Assembly (NCBI RefSeq): GCF_023195925.1 | Contig: NZ_JALPRE010000020.1 | Span: 1 to 64,000 of the forward strand | Source: Aquimarina acroporae | Lineage (GTDB): Bacteria > Bacteroidota > Bacteroidia > Flavobacteriales > Flavobacteriaceae | Length of the DNA stretch: 64,000 nucleotides | Direction: 5' to 3' | In this document: positions 36,419-45,975 of the stretch, piece by piece | Position numbering within the stretch: position 1 is the first letter of the stretch | Layout of the letters: the number at the start of each line of letters is the position of its first letter | The notes under the pieces: model-generated | Database searches by the model: none | What the model was told of the DNA's origin: nothing | Seen by the model: only the letters and a program-made list of their open reading frames with translations | Made by a program: the position numbers and the translations under genes

Positions 36419-37300
36419 ATGACAACTCAAAACAATAACTTAACCCTTAAAATCCTTATAGGTGTGCTAGCTGCACTTTTACTTATTCTAGGGATATTTA
36501 CGTATAAGTTTTACAACGAAGAGAAGCAAAACAAAGCGATTTTGCAACAAGAAAAAGATCTAATTGAAAGTGAACTAGGTGAATTAATTACTAAGTACGA
36601 TAATGCTATTGCTCTTAATGAAGTGATGGATGACCATTTACTAAAAGCTAAAGAGCGTATTGTAGTGTTATTAGATAGTGTGAAGGATAATGAAGCAAAT
36701 CTTGCTTTAATTTCTAGATACAGAAGAGAAGTAGGGAAACTTAAAAAGGAGCGTGAAAGATTATTTAAATTGGCAGATAGTTTAACAGCTGCAAACACGC
36801 AACTTGCAACAGACCTTGATAGTACTTCTGTAGCCTTAAATAGAAGAATTATATTTTCAGATTCTTTAAAGACGCAAAATGATAAGTTAGCAGAGATCGT
36901 TGAAAGAGGTTCTGCACTTACAGCTGCAAATATTAAAGCAGAAGGTGTAAGAGTTAGAAATAGTGGAAAAATCACTAGTACTTCTAAAGCAAGTAGAGCA
37001 GAAAAAGTGAGAGTATGTTTTACATTGTCTCCTAACAAGTTAACAGAAAAAGGCGATAAGGATCTTTTTGTTCAGGTTATTAACCCAGCAAACAACCTTA
37101 TTGGAGATAAAGTTTCTGTAAACTTTGATGATGGAATTCTTACTTATAGTGGTAAAAACAAGGTGTTTTATGAAAATGACGCATTAGATGTATGTGTGCT
37201 TGTAGATGCTGCCGAAGGAGAATTGGTGAAAGGAAACTATGTGGTAAACTTGTTCTCTGGACCAAGAATGATTTCAAATACTCAGTTTGAGTTAAAATAA
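36419..37300 (+). CDS. Membrane-anchored coiled-coil protein of unknown function
   Basis: A 293-residue protein anchored by one N-terminal transmembrane helix (about 10-28, LKILIGVLAALLLILGIFTYKF), followed by a long charged coiled coil at about 30-170, with Leu and Glu/Lys heptads, and a C-terminal beta-rich domain (RAEKVRVCFTLSPNKLTEKGDKDLF ... VNLFSGPRMISNTQFELK). The architecture resembles envelope scaffold proteins found throughout the Flavobacteriaceae. Automated labels sometimes call relatives chromosome-partition proteins, for which I see no motif. It stands alone on the plus strand with its own terminator. Confidence 0.72.
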   Translation: MTTQNNNLTLKILIGVLAALLLILGIFTYKFYNEEKQNKAILQQEKDLIESELGELITKYDNAIALNEVMDDHLLKAKERIVVLLDSVKDNEANLALISRYRREVGKLKKERERLFKLADSLTAANTQLATDLDSTSVALNRRIIFSDSLKTQNDKLAEIVERGSALTAANIKAEGVRVRNSGKITSTSKASRAEKVRVCFTLSPNKLTEKGDKDLFVQVINPANNLIGDKVSVNFDDGILTYSGKNKVFYENDALDVCVLVDAAEGELVKGNYVVNLFSGPRMISNTQFELK

Positions 37301-37321
37301 TTTCTTCAAAATATAAATTTG

Positions 37322-37357
37322 AAAGCCGCTATATTTTATCAATATAGCGGCTTTTTT
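37322..37357 (+). terminator. Terminator of the coiled-coil gene
   Basis: A 14-bp stem (AAAGCCGCTATATT at 37322-37335 with its mirror at 37341-37354, loop TTATC) is followed by a T-run, 20 bases past the stop of the gene ending at 37300. Confidence 0.88.
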
Positions 37358-37408
37358 TATGCTTTTATGAGAAATTTTGTTTTCGATTCATTAAATCGAT
37401 AATTTCGC

Positions 37409-37438
37409 TTTCAATTCATACAAATTCAATTATTTTTG
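37409..37438 (+). promoter_or_regulatory. Probable glyS promoter, nearly leaderless
   Basis: TATTTTTG (37431-37438) is a perfect TAnnTTTG element, and TTTC (37409-37412) sits 18 bases upstream as an imperfect TTTG. The glyS ATG begins 4 bases after the -7 element, so the predicted transcript starts at or next to the start codon. Confidence 0.5.
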
Positions 37439-37442
37439 CGCA

Positions 37443-38978
37443 ATGGCAAAGCAAGAAGATAAATTTAAAAAGGTAATTGCTCATGCAAAAGAGTATGGGT
37501 ATATTTTTGGTTCTAGTGAGATTTATGACGGTTTAAGTGCCGTTTATGATTATGGGCAAAATGGAGTAGAACTGAAAAAAAATATTAGAGAGTATTGGTG
37601 GAAAAGCATGGTTAATATGCACCAGAATATAGTAGGGTTAGACGCCGCTATATTTATGCATCCAACTACCTGGAAAGCTTCTGGCCATGTCGATGCATTT
37701 AACGATCCTCTTATAGATAATAAAGATTCTAAAAAAAGATATAGAGCCGATGTTTTGGTTGAGGACTTTAGAGAGAAAATCAATCAGAAAATAGAAAAAG
37801 ATATTACCAAAGCCAAAAAACGTTTTGGAGAAGCTTTTAATGAAGAGGAATTTAGAAGTACCAATGCTAATGTCCTTAGAAGGCAAAAAGAAATTGATAG
37901 AATTACTGCAGAACTTACTAGAGTTCAGGAAGAAAATGATCTTGCAGGCTTCAAACAGTTAATAGAGGATCTTGGGATAGGTTGCCCAGAAACAGGATCA
38001 AAGAATTGGACCGATGTTCGACAGTTTAACTTGATGTTTGGTACCAAACTTGGGGCTTCTGCAGATACTGCTACAGATCTATACCTCAGACCAGAAACAG
38101 CTCAAGGTATTTTTGTGAATTTCCTTAATGTGCAAAAAACAGGAAGAATGAAAATTCCTTTCGGTATTGCACAAACAGGAAAAGCATTTAGAAATGAAAT
38201 TGTAGCAAGACAATTTATCTTCAGGATGAGAGAATTTGAGCAAATGGAAATGCAGTTTTTTGTTCGCCCTGGTGATGAAATGAAGTGGTATGAATACTGG
38301 AAAGAAACTCGTTTAAAATGGCACCTTTCACTAGGATTGGGCGAGGAAAATTATCGTTTCCACGATCATGATAAATTAGCTCACTATGCCAATGCCGCTG
38401 CCGATATAGAATTCAATTTCCCTTTTGGTTTTAAAGAGTTAGAAGGAATACACTCCAGAACCGACTTTGATCTTAAAGCACACGAAGAGTATTCAGGTAA
38501 GAAGTTGCAATTTTTCGATCCAGAACTTAAAGAGAGTTATGTGCCATATGTGGTAGAAACTTCTGTAGGTCTTGATCGTATGTTTTTAGCCGTGTTCTCC
38601 ACTGCATTACAAGAAGAAGATCTTGAAGATGGAAGTAGCAGAGTGGTATTAAAACTTCCTGCTGTTGTGGCTCCTATAAAAGCAGCAATTCTTCCTCTGG
38701 TCAAAAAAGATGGTTTGCCCGAAGTTGCTCAAAAAATAGTAGATGACCTTAAATGGAAATTCAATGTCATCTATGATGAAAAAGACGCAATTGGTCGTCG
38801 TTATAGAAGACAAGATGCCAATGGAACACCACTATGTATCACAGTAGATCATGACACCTTAAACGATAATGCGGTTACCATTAGAGATAGGGATACTATG
38901 GAACAAAAACGTGTTCCTATCACAGAACTTAAGTCTATAATTTCTGAAAAGACCGATGCAGAATATTGGTTAAAATAA
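37443..38978 (+). CDS. glyS: Glycine--tRNA ligase, dimeric alpha-2 type
   Basis: Charges tRNA-Gly. At 511 residues it is the single-chain eukaryote/Gram-positive type, not the two-subunit alpha2-beta2 form. Class II motifs are present: the N-terminal EYGYIFGSSEIYDGLSAVYDYGQNGVELKKNI, motif 2 with RPETAQGIFVNFLNVQ and FRNEIVARQFIFRMREFEQMEMQFF, and motif 3 at VVETSVGLDRMFLAVF. The C-terminal anticodon-binding domain runs from about 390 (VVAPIKAAILPLVKKDGLPEVAQ). Its own promoter and terminator flank it closely, so it appears to be a single-gene transcript. Confidence 0.97.
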   Translation: MAKQEDKFKKVIAHAKEYGYIFGSSEIYDGLSAVYDYGQNGVELKKNIREYWWKSMVNMHQNIVGLDAAIFMHPTTWKASGHVDAFNDPLIDNKDSKKRYRADVLVEDFREKINQKIEKDITKAKKRFGEAFNEEEFRSTNANVLRRQKEIDRITAELTRVQEENDLAGFKQLIEDLGIGCPETGSKNWTDVRQFNLMFGTKLGASADTATDLYLRPETAQGIFVNFLNVQKTGRMKIPFGIAQTGKAFRNEIVARQFIFRMREFEQMEMQFFVRPGDEMKWYEYWKETRLKWHLSLGLGEENYRFHDHDKLAHYANAAADIEFNFPFGFKELEGIHSRTDFDLKAHEEYSGKKLQFFDPELKESYVPYVVETSVGLDRMFLAVFSTALQEEDLEDGSSRVVLKLPAVVAPIKAAILPLVKKDGLPEVAQKIVDDLKWKFNVIYDEKDAIGRRYRRQDANGTPLCITVDHDTLNDNAVTIRDRDTMEQKRVPITELKSIISEKTDAEYWLK

Positions 38979-39004
38979 ATAGATACATCACCCGTTTTAT
39001 ATAT

Positions 39005-39039
39005 AAAGCTGTCATACTTTTTTGGCAGCTTTTGTTTTT
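39005..39039 (+). terminator. Terminator of glyS
   Basis: AAAGCTGTCA (39005-39014) pairs with TGGCAGCTTT (39023-39032) with a single G-U pair. T-rich tract TTTGTTTTT follows. The stop of glyS is 27 bases upstream. Confidence 0.78.
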
Positions 39040-39197
39040 ATGAAATGTCATAAAAAAATAAAGAATCTTTTATGAAAATTATATGTCTTTTTTATAGATA
39101 ATTAAGAATAAGCATTCTGTGATTATCAAATTTTGAAGTTTAATTGTATTTTAGCCATCAGGTTAAGAGCCCGAAAACTCAACTAAATCCCATTTTT

Positions 39198-42194
39198 ATG
39201 CTACTGAAAAAGATTATTTTAAGCGCTTTCCTATTGGTTTTTGCCATTGGTTTTTCTCAAGAAAAGAAATCGAGCAAAGCTACTTTTACCAGTACTTCTG
39301 TATACATGAAAGAGGTAGGCCCCCTTTCTGGCAGAAAGTTGATTCCAGAAATACCTAGAAAAGGAAATATTAATCCAAGGAGAACAGGAGCAAATAGAAT
39401 CGTGCCAGGAAAAGGGTTGCCAAGAAACGGAAAAGACCCTCTTTTAAGTTTAGGTAAAAACAATCAAGTTAAAAGGCCAGGAAAAGCTCCTTCACTTACT
39501 TTTGAAGTTAATTCTAGTTCGACTGCTCCAACAGACCCAACGGGAGCTATAGGGCCTAATCATTATATCAGTGCCAAGAACTCTGCTTTTGCAATTCACG
39601 ACAGGACTGGTAATGAAATAGTTGGTTCAACATCGTTAGCCAGCATTTTTCCAGGAGAAACCTTGGGAGATCCAATAGTGTTTTATGATAGTTTTGCAGA
39701 TCGATTTGTGATTACGCAATTTTCAAATTCGCCTAATGGATTTTTGGTAGCAGTTGGTCAAGGGCCTGATCCTGTAAACGATGGGTGGTTTACCTATAGA
39801 TTTAATACAGGTTCTTTTCCAGATTATACAAAATTTTCAATCTGGTCCGATGGATATTATGTAACGGCAAATAAAGATCAAGGTAATGTGCAGGAAAGTG
39901 AAGTAGTATTCGTGATCGATAGGGAAAGAATGCTTAAAGGAGAGGATAATGTAGATATGGTAGGGTTTCCACTTCCTGGAGCTCGTATTGGGGGGTTTTA
40001 TAGTCCGGCTTCTTTTAATGCAATTGGAACAGAATTGCCACCAGAAGGAGGAGCACGTATTGTATATTTTCAAGATGATGAGTGGGCAGGAGTTACAGCA
40101 GATATTTTGAAATTTTGGGAAATTAATGTCGATTGGTTTAATTTAAGTGAATCTTCGATTACCGAAGCAGAAGAGCTTACCGTAACACCATTTGATTCTA
40201 CTTTTGATGGAGGATCCTTTGGTAATCTTCCTCAGCCAGGTTCTTCGGGACAGGATATTGATGTGCTTCAAGGAGCGGTAATGTTTGCTACCAACTACCG
40301 AAGGTTTTGTGACTACAATGCTGTAGTTCTTAATTTTCCTATAGATATCGATACAGACCAAGATAATATAGCCGCTATTAGATGGTATGAACTAAGACAA
40401 ACAGCAGATGGCCAACCATGGACAGTACACCAGGAAGGAACATATACTTCTCCAGATGGTAAAAGTGCATGGTGTGCAAGTATGGCAATGGATATTTATG
40501 GAAACATAGGTATGGGATATACAACAATGGGAACAACAGATAATGGAGCTACAGCGGATAGCTTTGCCTCTATACGATATACGGGTAGGTTAGCAGGAGA
40601 TCCATTGGGTACAATGACTATTGCTGAGCAAACTATTGCTGTTGGATCTGATATAAACAGGACAACACAAAATCGTTATGGAGATTATGCACAAATCACC
40701 GTTGATCCTGTAGATGATAGTACTTTTTGGCATATTGCAGAGTATTTTGAATCTGGAGGAAACAATGCTAGAAATATTGTAGGGGTTTTTAAAGTTGCTG
40801 AAGATGTAACCACTGATGTGGGAGTAGTAAGTATTGATAGCCCTACCGATGCAACGTTAAGCAATACTGAAACAATAACAGTTACCATAAAGAACTTTGG
40901 TACTGTTGCACAAAGTGATATACCGGTCGATTATGCTATTAATGGAGGTGCTGTGCAAACTGAAATGTTTGCAGGGCCTATTGCACCAGGTGCAACAGCC
41001 TCTTTTTCGTTTGCTTCTACAGCAGATCTAGCTGCAGAATCTAGTTATGAAATTACAGTGGAAACTAACTTAACCGGAGATGTTTCGCCAGATAATGATT
41101 GCTTTAGTGCAGTAGTTAGAAATCTATTAGCCAATGATGTTGGAATTCGAAGTTTAGTGTTTCCAACCGAAACGGGACAATTTACAGATGCCGAAGAAGT
41201 TACAATAACCATTTTTAATTTTGGAGGCTCTTCACAGTCAAATATTCCAGTTTTCTATACTTTTAATGGGGGGGCAGCAGTAAATGAGGTGTTTACCGGT
41301 ACCATTGAACCAGAAGAATCAGCAACCTATACCTTTACTGCCACGGTAAACATGCAAGCATTTGGGACTTATGAGTTTGAAATAGGAACAGCATTGGTAG
41401 GAGATCAACTTGCTACCAATGATACCATTTCTGCAACAATTACTAATGAGTTATGTGCTCCTAATTCAGATTGTGCTCAGTTTGGAGATGGGATTATCTC
41501 TTTTGAACTTGCCAATGTGTCTAATAGACCAATTTCTTGTGGTACAGGATATGAAGATTTTACACAGGATTTCACAATTCAGTTAAATAGAAACGTAGGA
41601 GAGTTTTCTGGCACAGTACAGTCTGGGTTTGGAAACGAAGAAGAGCATGAAAGATTTTCTATCTGGATAGATTTTAATGATAATAATATTTTTGAAACTT
41701 CAGAACTCATAGTGAACAGTATTGCAATTACTCTTGCTAATTCTGATGTTGAATTTAGTTTCTCTATTCCAAATGATACTCCTTTGGGGACACACTTATT
41801 TAGGATTCGAGGAGGAGATACGGTGACCAATACTGGTGGGCCTCTTAATGAACCATGCCAGTCTATGCAGTTCGGAAGTACTCATGATTATACAGTAGAA
41901 ATTGTTGATGATACTGCTGGTCCTGATCCAAGTTTAAATACGAATCTTACGGTAATTTCAGAACCAGATAATCAGTTTTTAATTTCTAAGGTAGATAGTA
42001 ATGCGCCCGAAGAATTAAGAGTATATATCTTTAGCATTTCTGGGCAAATCGTTGCTTCGAATTTAGTGAAGAGAGATGCTAATAATAGGTTTGAATATCC
42101 ATTAGATATGTCTTTTGCTAGGTCTGGAGTCTACTTTGCTCGATTTGGAGAAAGCAAAAGTAGTAGTGATGTTGCTGGATTTGTGGTAAGGTAA
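39198..42194 (+). CDS. Secreted multidomain protein with CARDB-like repeats, GEVED domain and T9SS type A sorting signal
   Basis: Start at ATG 39198 (998 aa), giving the signal peptide MLLKKIILSAFLLVFAIGFSQ; the frame from 39144 adds a leader without sense. The N-terminal region (about 20-530) has a large secreted beta-propeller-like part (TAPTDPTGAIGPNHYISAKN, VFYDSFADRFVITQFS, GMGYTTMGTTDNGATADSF). Two CARDB-like beta domains follow (about 538-640 and 644-745, both beginning DVGxxS/L), then a GEVED domain (about 753-905, GYEDFTQDFTIQLN, FSIWIDFNDNNIFE) and, in the last 86 residues, a T9SS sorting domain (VYIFSISGQIVASN, SGVYFARF). It should be exported by type IX secretion to the surface. 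Natural ligand or activity is unknown. Confidence 0.88.
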   Translation: MLLKKIILSAFLLVFAIGFSQEKKSSKATFTSTSVYMKEVGPLSGRKLIPEIPRKGNINPRRTGANRIVPGKGLPRNGKDPLLSLGKNNQVKRPGKAPSLTFEVNSSSTAPTDPTGAIGPNHYISAKNSAFAIHDRTGNEIVGSTSLASIFPGETLGDPIVFYDSFADRFVITQFSNSPNGFLVAVGQGPDPVNDGWFTYRFNTGSFPDYTKFSIWSDGYYVTANKDQGNVQESEVVFVIDRERMLKGEDNVDMVGFPLPGARIGGFYSPASFNAIGTELPPEGGARIVYFQDDEWAGVTADILKFWEINVDWFNLSESSITEAEELTVTPFDSTFDGGSFGNLPQPGSSGQDIDVLQGAVMFATNYRRFCDYNAVVLNFPIDIDTDQDNIAAIRWYELRQTADGQPWTVHQEGTYTSPDGKSAWCASMAMDIYGNIGMGYTTMGTTDNGATADSFASIRYTGRLAGDPLGTMTIAEQTIAVGSDINRTTQNRYGDYAQITVDPVDDSTFWHIAEYFESGGNNARNIVGVFKVAEDVTTDVGVVSIDSPTDATLSNTETITVTIKNFGTVAQSDIPVDYAINGGAVQTEMFAGPIAPGATASFSFASTADLAAESSYEITVETNLTGDVSPDNDCFSAVVRNLLANDVGIRSLVFPTETGQFTDAEEVTITIFNFGGSSQSNIPVFYTFNGGAAVNEVFTGTIEPEESATYTFTATVNMQAFGTYEFEIGTALVGDQLATNDTISATITNELCAPNSDCAQFGDGIISFELANVSNRPISCGTGYEDFTQDFTIQLNRNVGEFSGTVQSGFGNEEEHERFSIWIDFNDNNIFETSELIVNSIAITLANSDVEFSFSIPNDTPLGTHLFRIRGGDTVTNTGGPLNEPCQSMQFGSTHDYTVEIVDDTAGPDPSLNTNLTVISEPDNQFLISKVDSNAPEELRVYIFSISGQIVASNLVKRDANNRFEYPLDMSFARSGVYFARFGESKSSSDVAGFVVR

Positions 42195-42199
42195 TGTAC

Positions 42200-42556
42200 C
42201 TACTCTTCTCGTTTGCTTATTTCGATTATCGAAACAGGACGAGCATCGCCACATCTGCTGGCCATTCTTAAATTGGCAAATTTGACCCATACCTGGGAAG
42301 GAATATCTTCCTTAAAGAAATCTGTAAGATTAATAGGGTCCAGGTTATCACTATATTCTTCTATGGTTAGAATATGAGTGCAGCCTTTAGATTTGCTAAT
42401 AGTAAGGGTACCTTTACTAAATCCTTTTTCGATCATTTCTTTTGCAGTTATTTCTTGAGTTTCAGTTTTTGCAGCTGAAGTATTAGAAGCTGTGTTTTTT
42501 GTAGTTGAACATGTGTATAGGCTAAAAACCGCGGCTATGCATAAGACTCTAAACAT
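42200..42556 (-). CDS. Small lipoprotein of unknown function
   Basis: A 118-residue lipoprotein starting at ATG 42556: MFRVLCIAAVFSLYTC places the lipid cysteine at 16, followed by a Ser/Thr/Ala/Lys-rich linker. The rest contains a conserved-looking GCTHILTIEEYSDNLDPINLTDFF and QVWVKFANLRMASRCGDARPVSIIEI. Two cysteines (in GCTH and SRCGD) could form a disulfide in the periplasm. I recognise no named domain. It runs head-on to the T9SS protein gene, with 5 bases between the stops. Confidence 0.72.
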   Translation of the reverse strand: MFRVLCIAAVFSLYTCSTTKNTASNTSAAKTETQEITAKEMIEKGFSKGTLTISKSKGCTHILTIEEYSDNLDPINLTDFFKEDIPSQVWVKFANLRMASRCGDARPVSIIEISKREE

Positions 42557-42734
42557 AATATTGTGATTTGTGGTTGCTTCTATAAAGATCATAAAAAAAT
42601 ATCAGAAAGTATCTATTTAAAGATCCTATAGGTTAGAAATAAGTTCTATTGCAACAATTTTAAGTTTATGATGTATTTAAACGTATAGATCAAAGGTAAA
42701 TTTTATTTTTACTGAAAATTTAAAACTTCTGTTC

Positions 42735-43499
42735 ATGAAAATCATATCCTATAACGTAAACGGCATACGTGCAGCTATCAATAAGGGGTTCTTAGACTGG
42801 TTACAACAAGCCGATCCAGATGTAATTTGTCTTCAGGAAATAAAAGCAAATAAAGAACAGCTTGATCTGGAGGTATTCGCCAAAGCTGGATATTCCTACA
42901 ACTATTGGTATAGTGCACAAAAAAAAGGATATAGTGGAGTGGCAATATTATCTAAAACCGAACCCGATCATATAGAGTATGGAACAGGAATAGACTATAT
43001 GGATCATGAGGGAAGGAATCTAAGAGCAGATTTTAATGGTGTTTCCGTCATGAGCCTGTATTTACCTAGTGGAACAAATATTGAGCGCTTAGAGCATAAG
43101 CTAAAATATATGGCCGATTTTCAAACTTATATCAATGACCTTAAAAAAGACTACCCGAATCTTATAATTCTGGGAGATTATAATATTTGTCATGAAGCGA
43201 TTGATATTCATGATCCCGTTAGAAATAAAAACGTATCAGGTTTTTTACCTGTAGAAAGAGAATGGATAGGGAACTTTATAGATAGTGGGTTTATAGACTC
43301 ATTTAGACACTTTAATCAAGAACCTCATAATTATTCATGGTGGAGCTATAGAGCCAATGCAAGAGCAAATAACAAAGGATGGCGTTTGGATTATGGAATG
43401 GTAGCACAACCACTACAAGATAAATTGAAAAGAGCCGTTATTTTATCTGAAGCCAAACATAGTGACCACTGCCCTATTGTGGTCGAACTTGAAATGTGA
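42735..43499 (+). CDS. xth: Exodeoxyribonuclease III (AP endonuclease)
   Basis: Base-excision repair enzyme cutting at abasic sites and removing 3' blocks. The 254 residues hold every family signature: MKIISYNVNGIRAAINKGF (Asn for the metal), VICLQEIKANKEQL (catalytic Glu), LIILGDYNICHEAIDIHD (Asp/Asn pair), SWWSYRANARANNKGWRLDYGMV (Arg-Ala-Asn block) and the final SDHCPIVVEL with the catalytic His. The start ATG has no strong Shine-Dalgarno. It ends 30 bases before the OmpA-family gene and may share a transcript with it. Confidence 0.97.
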   Translation: MKIISYNVNGIRAAINKGFLDWLQQADPDVICLQEIKANKEQLDLEVFAKAGYSYNYWYSAQKKGYSGVAILSKTEPDHIEYGTGIDYMDHEGRNLRADFNGVSVMSLYLPSGTNIERLEHKLKYMADFQTYINDLKKDYPNLIILGDYNICHEAIDIHDPVRNKNVSGFLPVEREWIGNFIDSGFIDSFRHFNQEPHNYSWWSYRANARANNKGWRLDYGMVAQPLQDKLKRAVILSEAKHSDHCPIVVELEM

Positions 43500-43529
43500 T
43501 TGATAAGTATAAACTATTAAACCTAGAAT

Positions 43530-44489
43530 ATGATTAAAAAGATTGTAGGCGTTATAATCGTAGGAACATTATTTTCTTCTTGCGTTACTTCCAAAGTATA
43601 TAAAGAACTAGAAAGCAAGTATGCCAATCTGAAACGTGAAAATCGTAGAATGGAGGATGATTTAGCAGCACTTGAAAAAGCCAGTGAAGCCGATAAAAAA
43701 GCACTAGAACAATTAGATGCGCAGTATCAAAAAGCACTGTCTGAAAGAGATGAATTGCAACGAAAATATGAGGCTTCGGTAGCGAATTATGAAAACTTAA
43801 AGAATTCGTATGATGCCTTAGAAAAAAACAGTTCTGCTGCTATTGCTGCCAACAGTAAACGAAACAGAGAACTTTTAGGACAACTTGAAGATAAGGAGCG
43901 AGCTTTGGCACAGGAGCGTACTCGACTTGATAATCTGCAACGAGATCTAGATGCTCGTTCACAACGAATAGATGAGCTAGAAGGTCTAATAGCGGCCAAA
44001 GATGCCAAAATGCGAGCGTTAAAAGGAGCCATATCAAAAGCCCTTAGAAACTTCGAAGGAAAGGGACTTACCGTAGAAGAACGCAACGGTAAGGTTTATA
44101 TTTCTATGGAAAATAAACTGTTGTTTCAATCGGGTAGTTGGGCAGTAGGATCGCAAGGTAGAAGTGCCGTAAAACAGTTGGGTACAGTGCTGGGCGAGAA
44201 TCAAGATATTGCAGTACTTATTGAGGGGCATACCGATGATGACCCGTATACTGGGAATACGCAATTATCAGGTAACTGGGATTTATCTACCAAAAGGGCT
44301 ACAGCAATTGTAAATATTTTGTTGGAGAATAGTGCTATTGACCCTCAAAACCTTACAGCAGCAGGAAGAGGAGAGTTTGCTCCGGTAGCTAGTAATGATA
44401 CCAATGAAGGAAAAAGCAAGAATAGAAGAATTGAAGTAATTCTAACACCAAAACTAGATGAGATCACTAAGTTATTAAATGATATCTAG
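43530..44489 (+). CDS. OmpA-family lipoprotein with long coiled coil
   Basis: A 319-residue cell-envelope protein. A lipoprotein signal (MIKKIVGVIIVGTLFSSC, Cys18) precedes a long coiled coil at about 25-160, with Arg/Glu/Ala-rich heptads. The C-terminal OmpA-like peptidoglycan-binding domain at about 195-315 shows NKLLFQSGSWAVGSQGRSAVKQ, LIEGHTDDDPYTGN, NWDLSTKRATAIVNILLE and GRGEFAPVASNDTNEGKSKNRRIEVIL. These carry the Asp and Arg that hold diaminopimelate. It probably tethers outer membrane to cell wall. A terminator lies 28 bases after its stop. Confidence 0.92.
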   Translation: MIKKIVGVIIVGTLFSSCVTSKVYKELESKYANLKRENRRMEDDLAALEKASEADKKALEQLDAQYQKALSERDELQRKYEASVANYENLKNSYDALEKNSSAAIAANSKRNRELLGQLEDKERALAQERTRLDNLQRDLDARSQRIDELEGLIAAKDAKMRALKGAISKALRNFEGKGLTVEERNGKVYISMENKLLFQSGSWAVGSQGRSAVKQLGTVLGENQDIAVLIEGHTDDDPYTGNTQLSGNWDLSTKRATAIVNILLENSAIDPQNLTAAGRGEFAPVASNDTNEGKSKNRRIEVILTPKLDEITKLLNDI

Positions 44490-44516
44490 GTGAGCAGAAA
44501 TAAGAAATAATAAATA

Positions 44517-44547
44517 AAAAAAGCGACCATTTTTGGTCGCTTTTTTT
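44517..44547. terminator. Bidirectional hairpin terminator
   Basis: AAAAAAGCGACCA pairs with TGGTCGCTTTTTT (44517-44529 with 44534-44546, loop of four T). It separates the converging OmpA-family gene and the minus-strand gene ending at 44574. Confidence 0.88.
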
Positions 44548-44573
44548 ATTTGCTTAGTAAACAAAGATTTTAT

Positions 44574-44978
44574 CTAAAGTGCATCAAGTATCTTTTCAAC
44601 ATCTGCTCTGTTATCCTGTTTCATACTTTCTTTAACTCGTCTTAAGACGTCAAAGAATTTATTGACAACTTTATTGGCGAGTAGTTGGTCATTGCTTAGA
44701 TTGATCTCTCTACCTGTAGAGGTGAGTAAGGAAAATGTGTAGGCTTCCACAGAAATACCTTCTATCTTCTTTTTAGCCAATGAAGTAGTTCCAGTCTTTT
44801 TTACAATAGAAATGACATTACCATGAGCAATAACCTTACCAGTATATTCTGAGATATCTTTTGCCAATGGATAAAGCTCATCGCTAAAAAGTTCACTTAG
44901 CTCTTTACTGTTATATTGTTGAGCGTGAACCGATAATCCTGCACATAGCACAAATGCAAGTAGAAATAATTTTTTCAT
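44574..44978 (-). CDS. Small secreted protein of unknown function
   Basis: A 134-residue protein with signal peptide MKKLFLLAFVLCAGLSVHAQ. The mature part is mixed alpha/beta, with KELSELFSDELYPLAKDISEY, a short beta stretch VISIVKKTGTTSLAKKKIEGISVEAYTFSL and helices at the end (MKQDNRADVEKILDAL). No cysteine remains after cleavage. No recognised family. The gene is flanked by a terminator below and a 296-base gap above with no clear promoter match. Presumed periplasmic or exported. Confidence 0.7.
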   Translation of the reverse strand: MKKLFLLAFVLCAGLSVHAQQYNSKELSELFSDELYPLAKDISEYTGKVIAHGNVISIVKKTGTTSLAKKKIEGISVEAYTFSLLTSTGREINLSNDQLLANKVVNKFFDVLRRVKESMKQDNRADVEKILDAL

Positions 44979-45274
44979 AATGTTTGGGTGTTAAAAATCT
45001 ATTTAGTTTTAAAGTTAAATTCGCCTGTTATCAAACGGCATAAATTGTTTTTTATTGTTAAAATAACCTTAAAAACGAGGTTAAAATAATCAATTTATTC
45101 GATAAAAACCAAAAAGTATGCCATAGATTTAGGAAACCAAAATAAAATACTTAATTATGCATATATTGGCAAAGCATTCTGTTTTTATGCGAAATAATAA
45201 AGATAAGGAAAGCAGTTGATAAAAAGACGTTGCTAAACGTTTATTAAACCCCATAATTTAAAACCATTGCACCC

Positions 45275-45799
45275 ATGAAGAGGCTACCCATTTTTGTATT
45301 GTTGCTACTATCTGTGATAAAAGGCATGAGTCAGGAAAACGAAGAGTATTATGAAGAAGAGTATCAGAGCGAGGACGAATATCAGAATGAAGAAGAGATA
45401 CAGGAGGAAGAAGCGGTACATGTCAATTACATTGATATCTATGAATATTTTACTTTTACCAATGATGAATATAATAATGCATTGGATAAGGTGAATGATT
45501 TGGATCCGGCAGATCAAAATGTTTTATATGCATTTGTATTAGAAGTACAGCAAGATAGAGTGTTAAAAGATCGCTTATTTGGGGAGTTGATCGCAAAGCC
45601 CCAAAAAAAGAATCCTTATAAAGGGAAAGACAGCCCAGGGTTTATGTGTGTGCTACGAGGTCTTTTAGAAAACAAATCCGTATATGATGAGGTTATTAAA
45701 GACGGAATATCTGAGGGGCAAGCCAGAAATGTTGCGGCCCTTGCCGAAAGAACGGTGAGGAGAAAATGCGGTATTAACAAAAAGGTGAACAAAGAGTAG
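45275..45799 (+). CDS. Secreted protein with acidic low-complexity segment, unknown function
   Basis: A 174-residue protein with signal peptide MKRLPIFVLLLLSVIKGMSQ, an extremely acidic and Tyr-rich low-complexity segment at about 21-48 (repeats of EEYYEEEYQSEDEYQNEE type), then a folded part. The folded part has YFTFTNDEYNNALDKVNDLDPADQ, helical LYAFVLEVQQDRVLKDRLFGEL, and a basic C terminus RTVRRKCGINKKVNKE. The acid/base split might support binding of cations or partner proteins, but I name no family. It sits alone; no operon partner is apparent. Confidence 0.68.
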   Translation: MKRLPIFVLLLLSVIKGMSQENEEYYEEEYQSEDEYQNEEEIQEEEAVHVNYIDIYEYFTFTNDEYNNALDKVNDLDPADQNVLYAFVLEVQQDRVLKDRLFGELIAKPQKKNPYKGKDSPGFMCVLRGLLENKSVYDEVIKDGISEGQARNVAALAERTVRRKCGINKKVNKE

Positions 45800-45975
45800 T
45801 GCACTGTTTTTACAGGTATTATCTACACGTTTATTGACTAGTGTAAATTATAGGGTTACCATGTTTTTCAGTTTGTAAAAAGGGAGCCTTTCTACAGAGT
45901 TAACTGCATAATTATTAGGTGTTTTCGATTATTATAGTATCTTTAAGACACCAAATTTATAAATACCTACATATT

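Noticed and set aside
36511..37038. 175-codon minus-strand frame
   Set aside because: It shadows the coiled-coil gene on the plus strand; Leu/Ser/Ala-rich composition is typical of antisense shadows.
36419..37300. Chromosome-partition protein label for the coiled-coil gene
   Set aside because: It has a membrane anchor and coiled coil but no ParA/Smc ATPase motif, so the label has no support in the sequence.
43787..44086. Minus-strand frames over the OmpA gene
   Set aside because: Arg/Ser-rich antisense shadows of a coiled-coil region; no start context or conserved motif.
45919..45975. Longer start for the zinc-ribbon protein
   Set aside because: Residues before MFIIFGTRG look like leader sequence; the ATG at 45976 fits the domain start.
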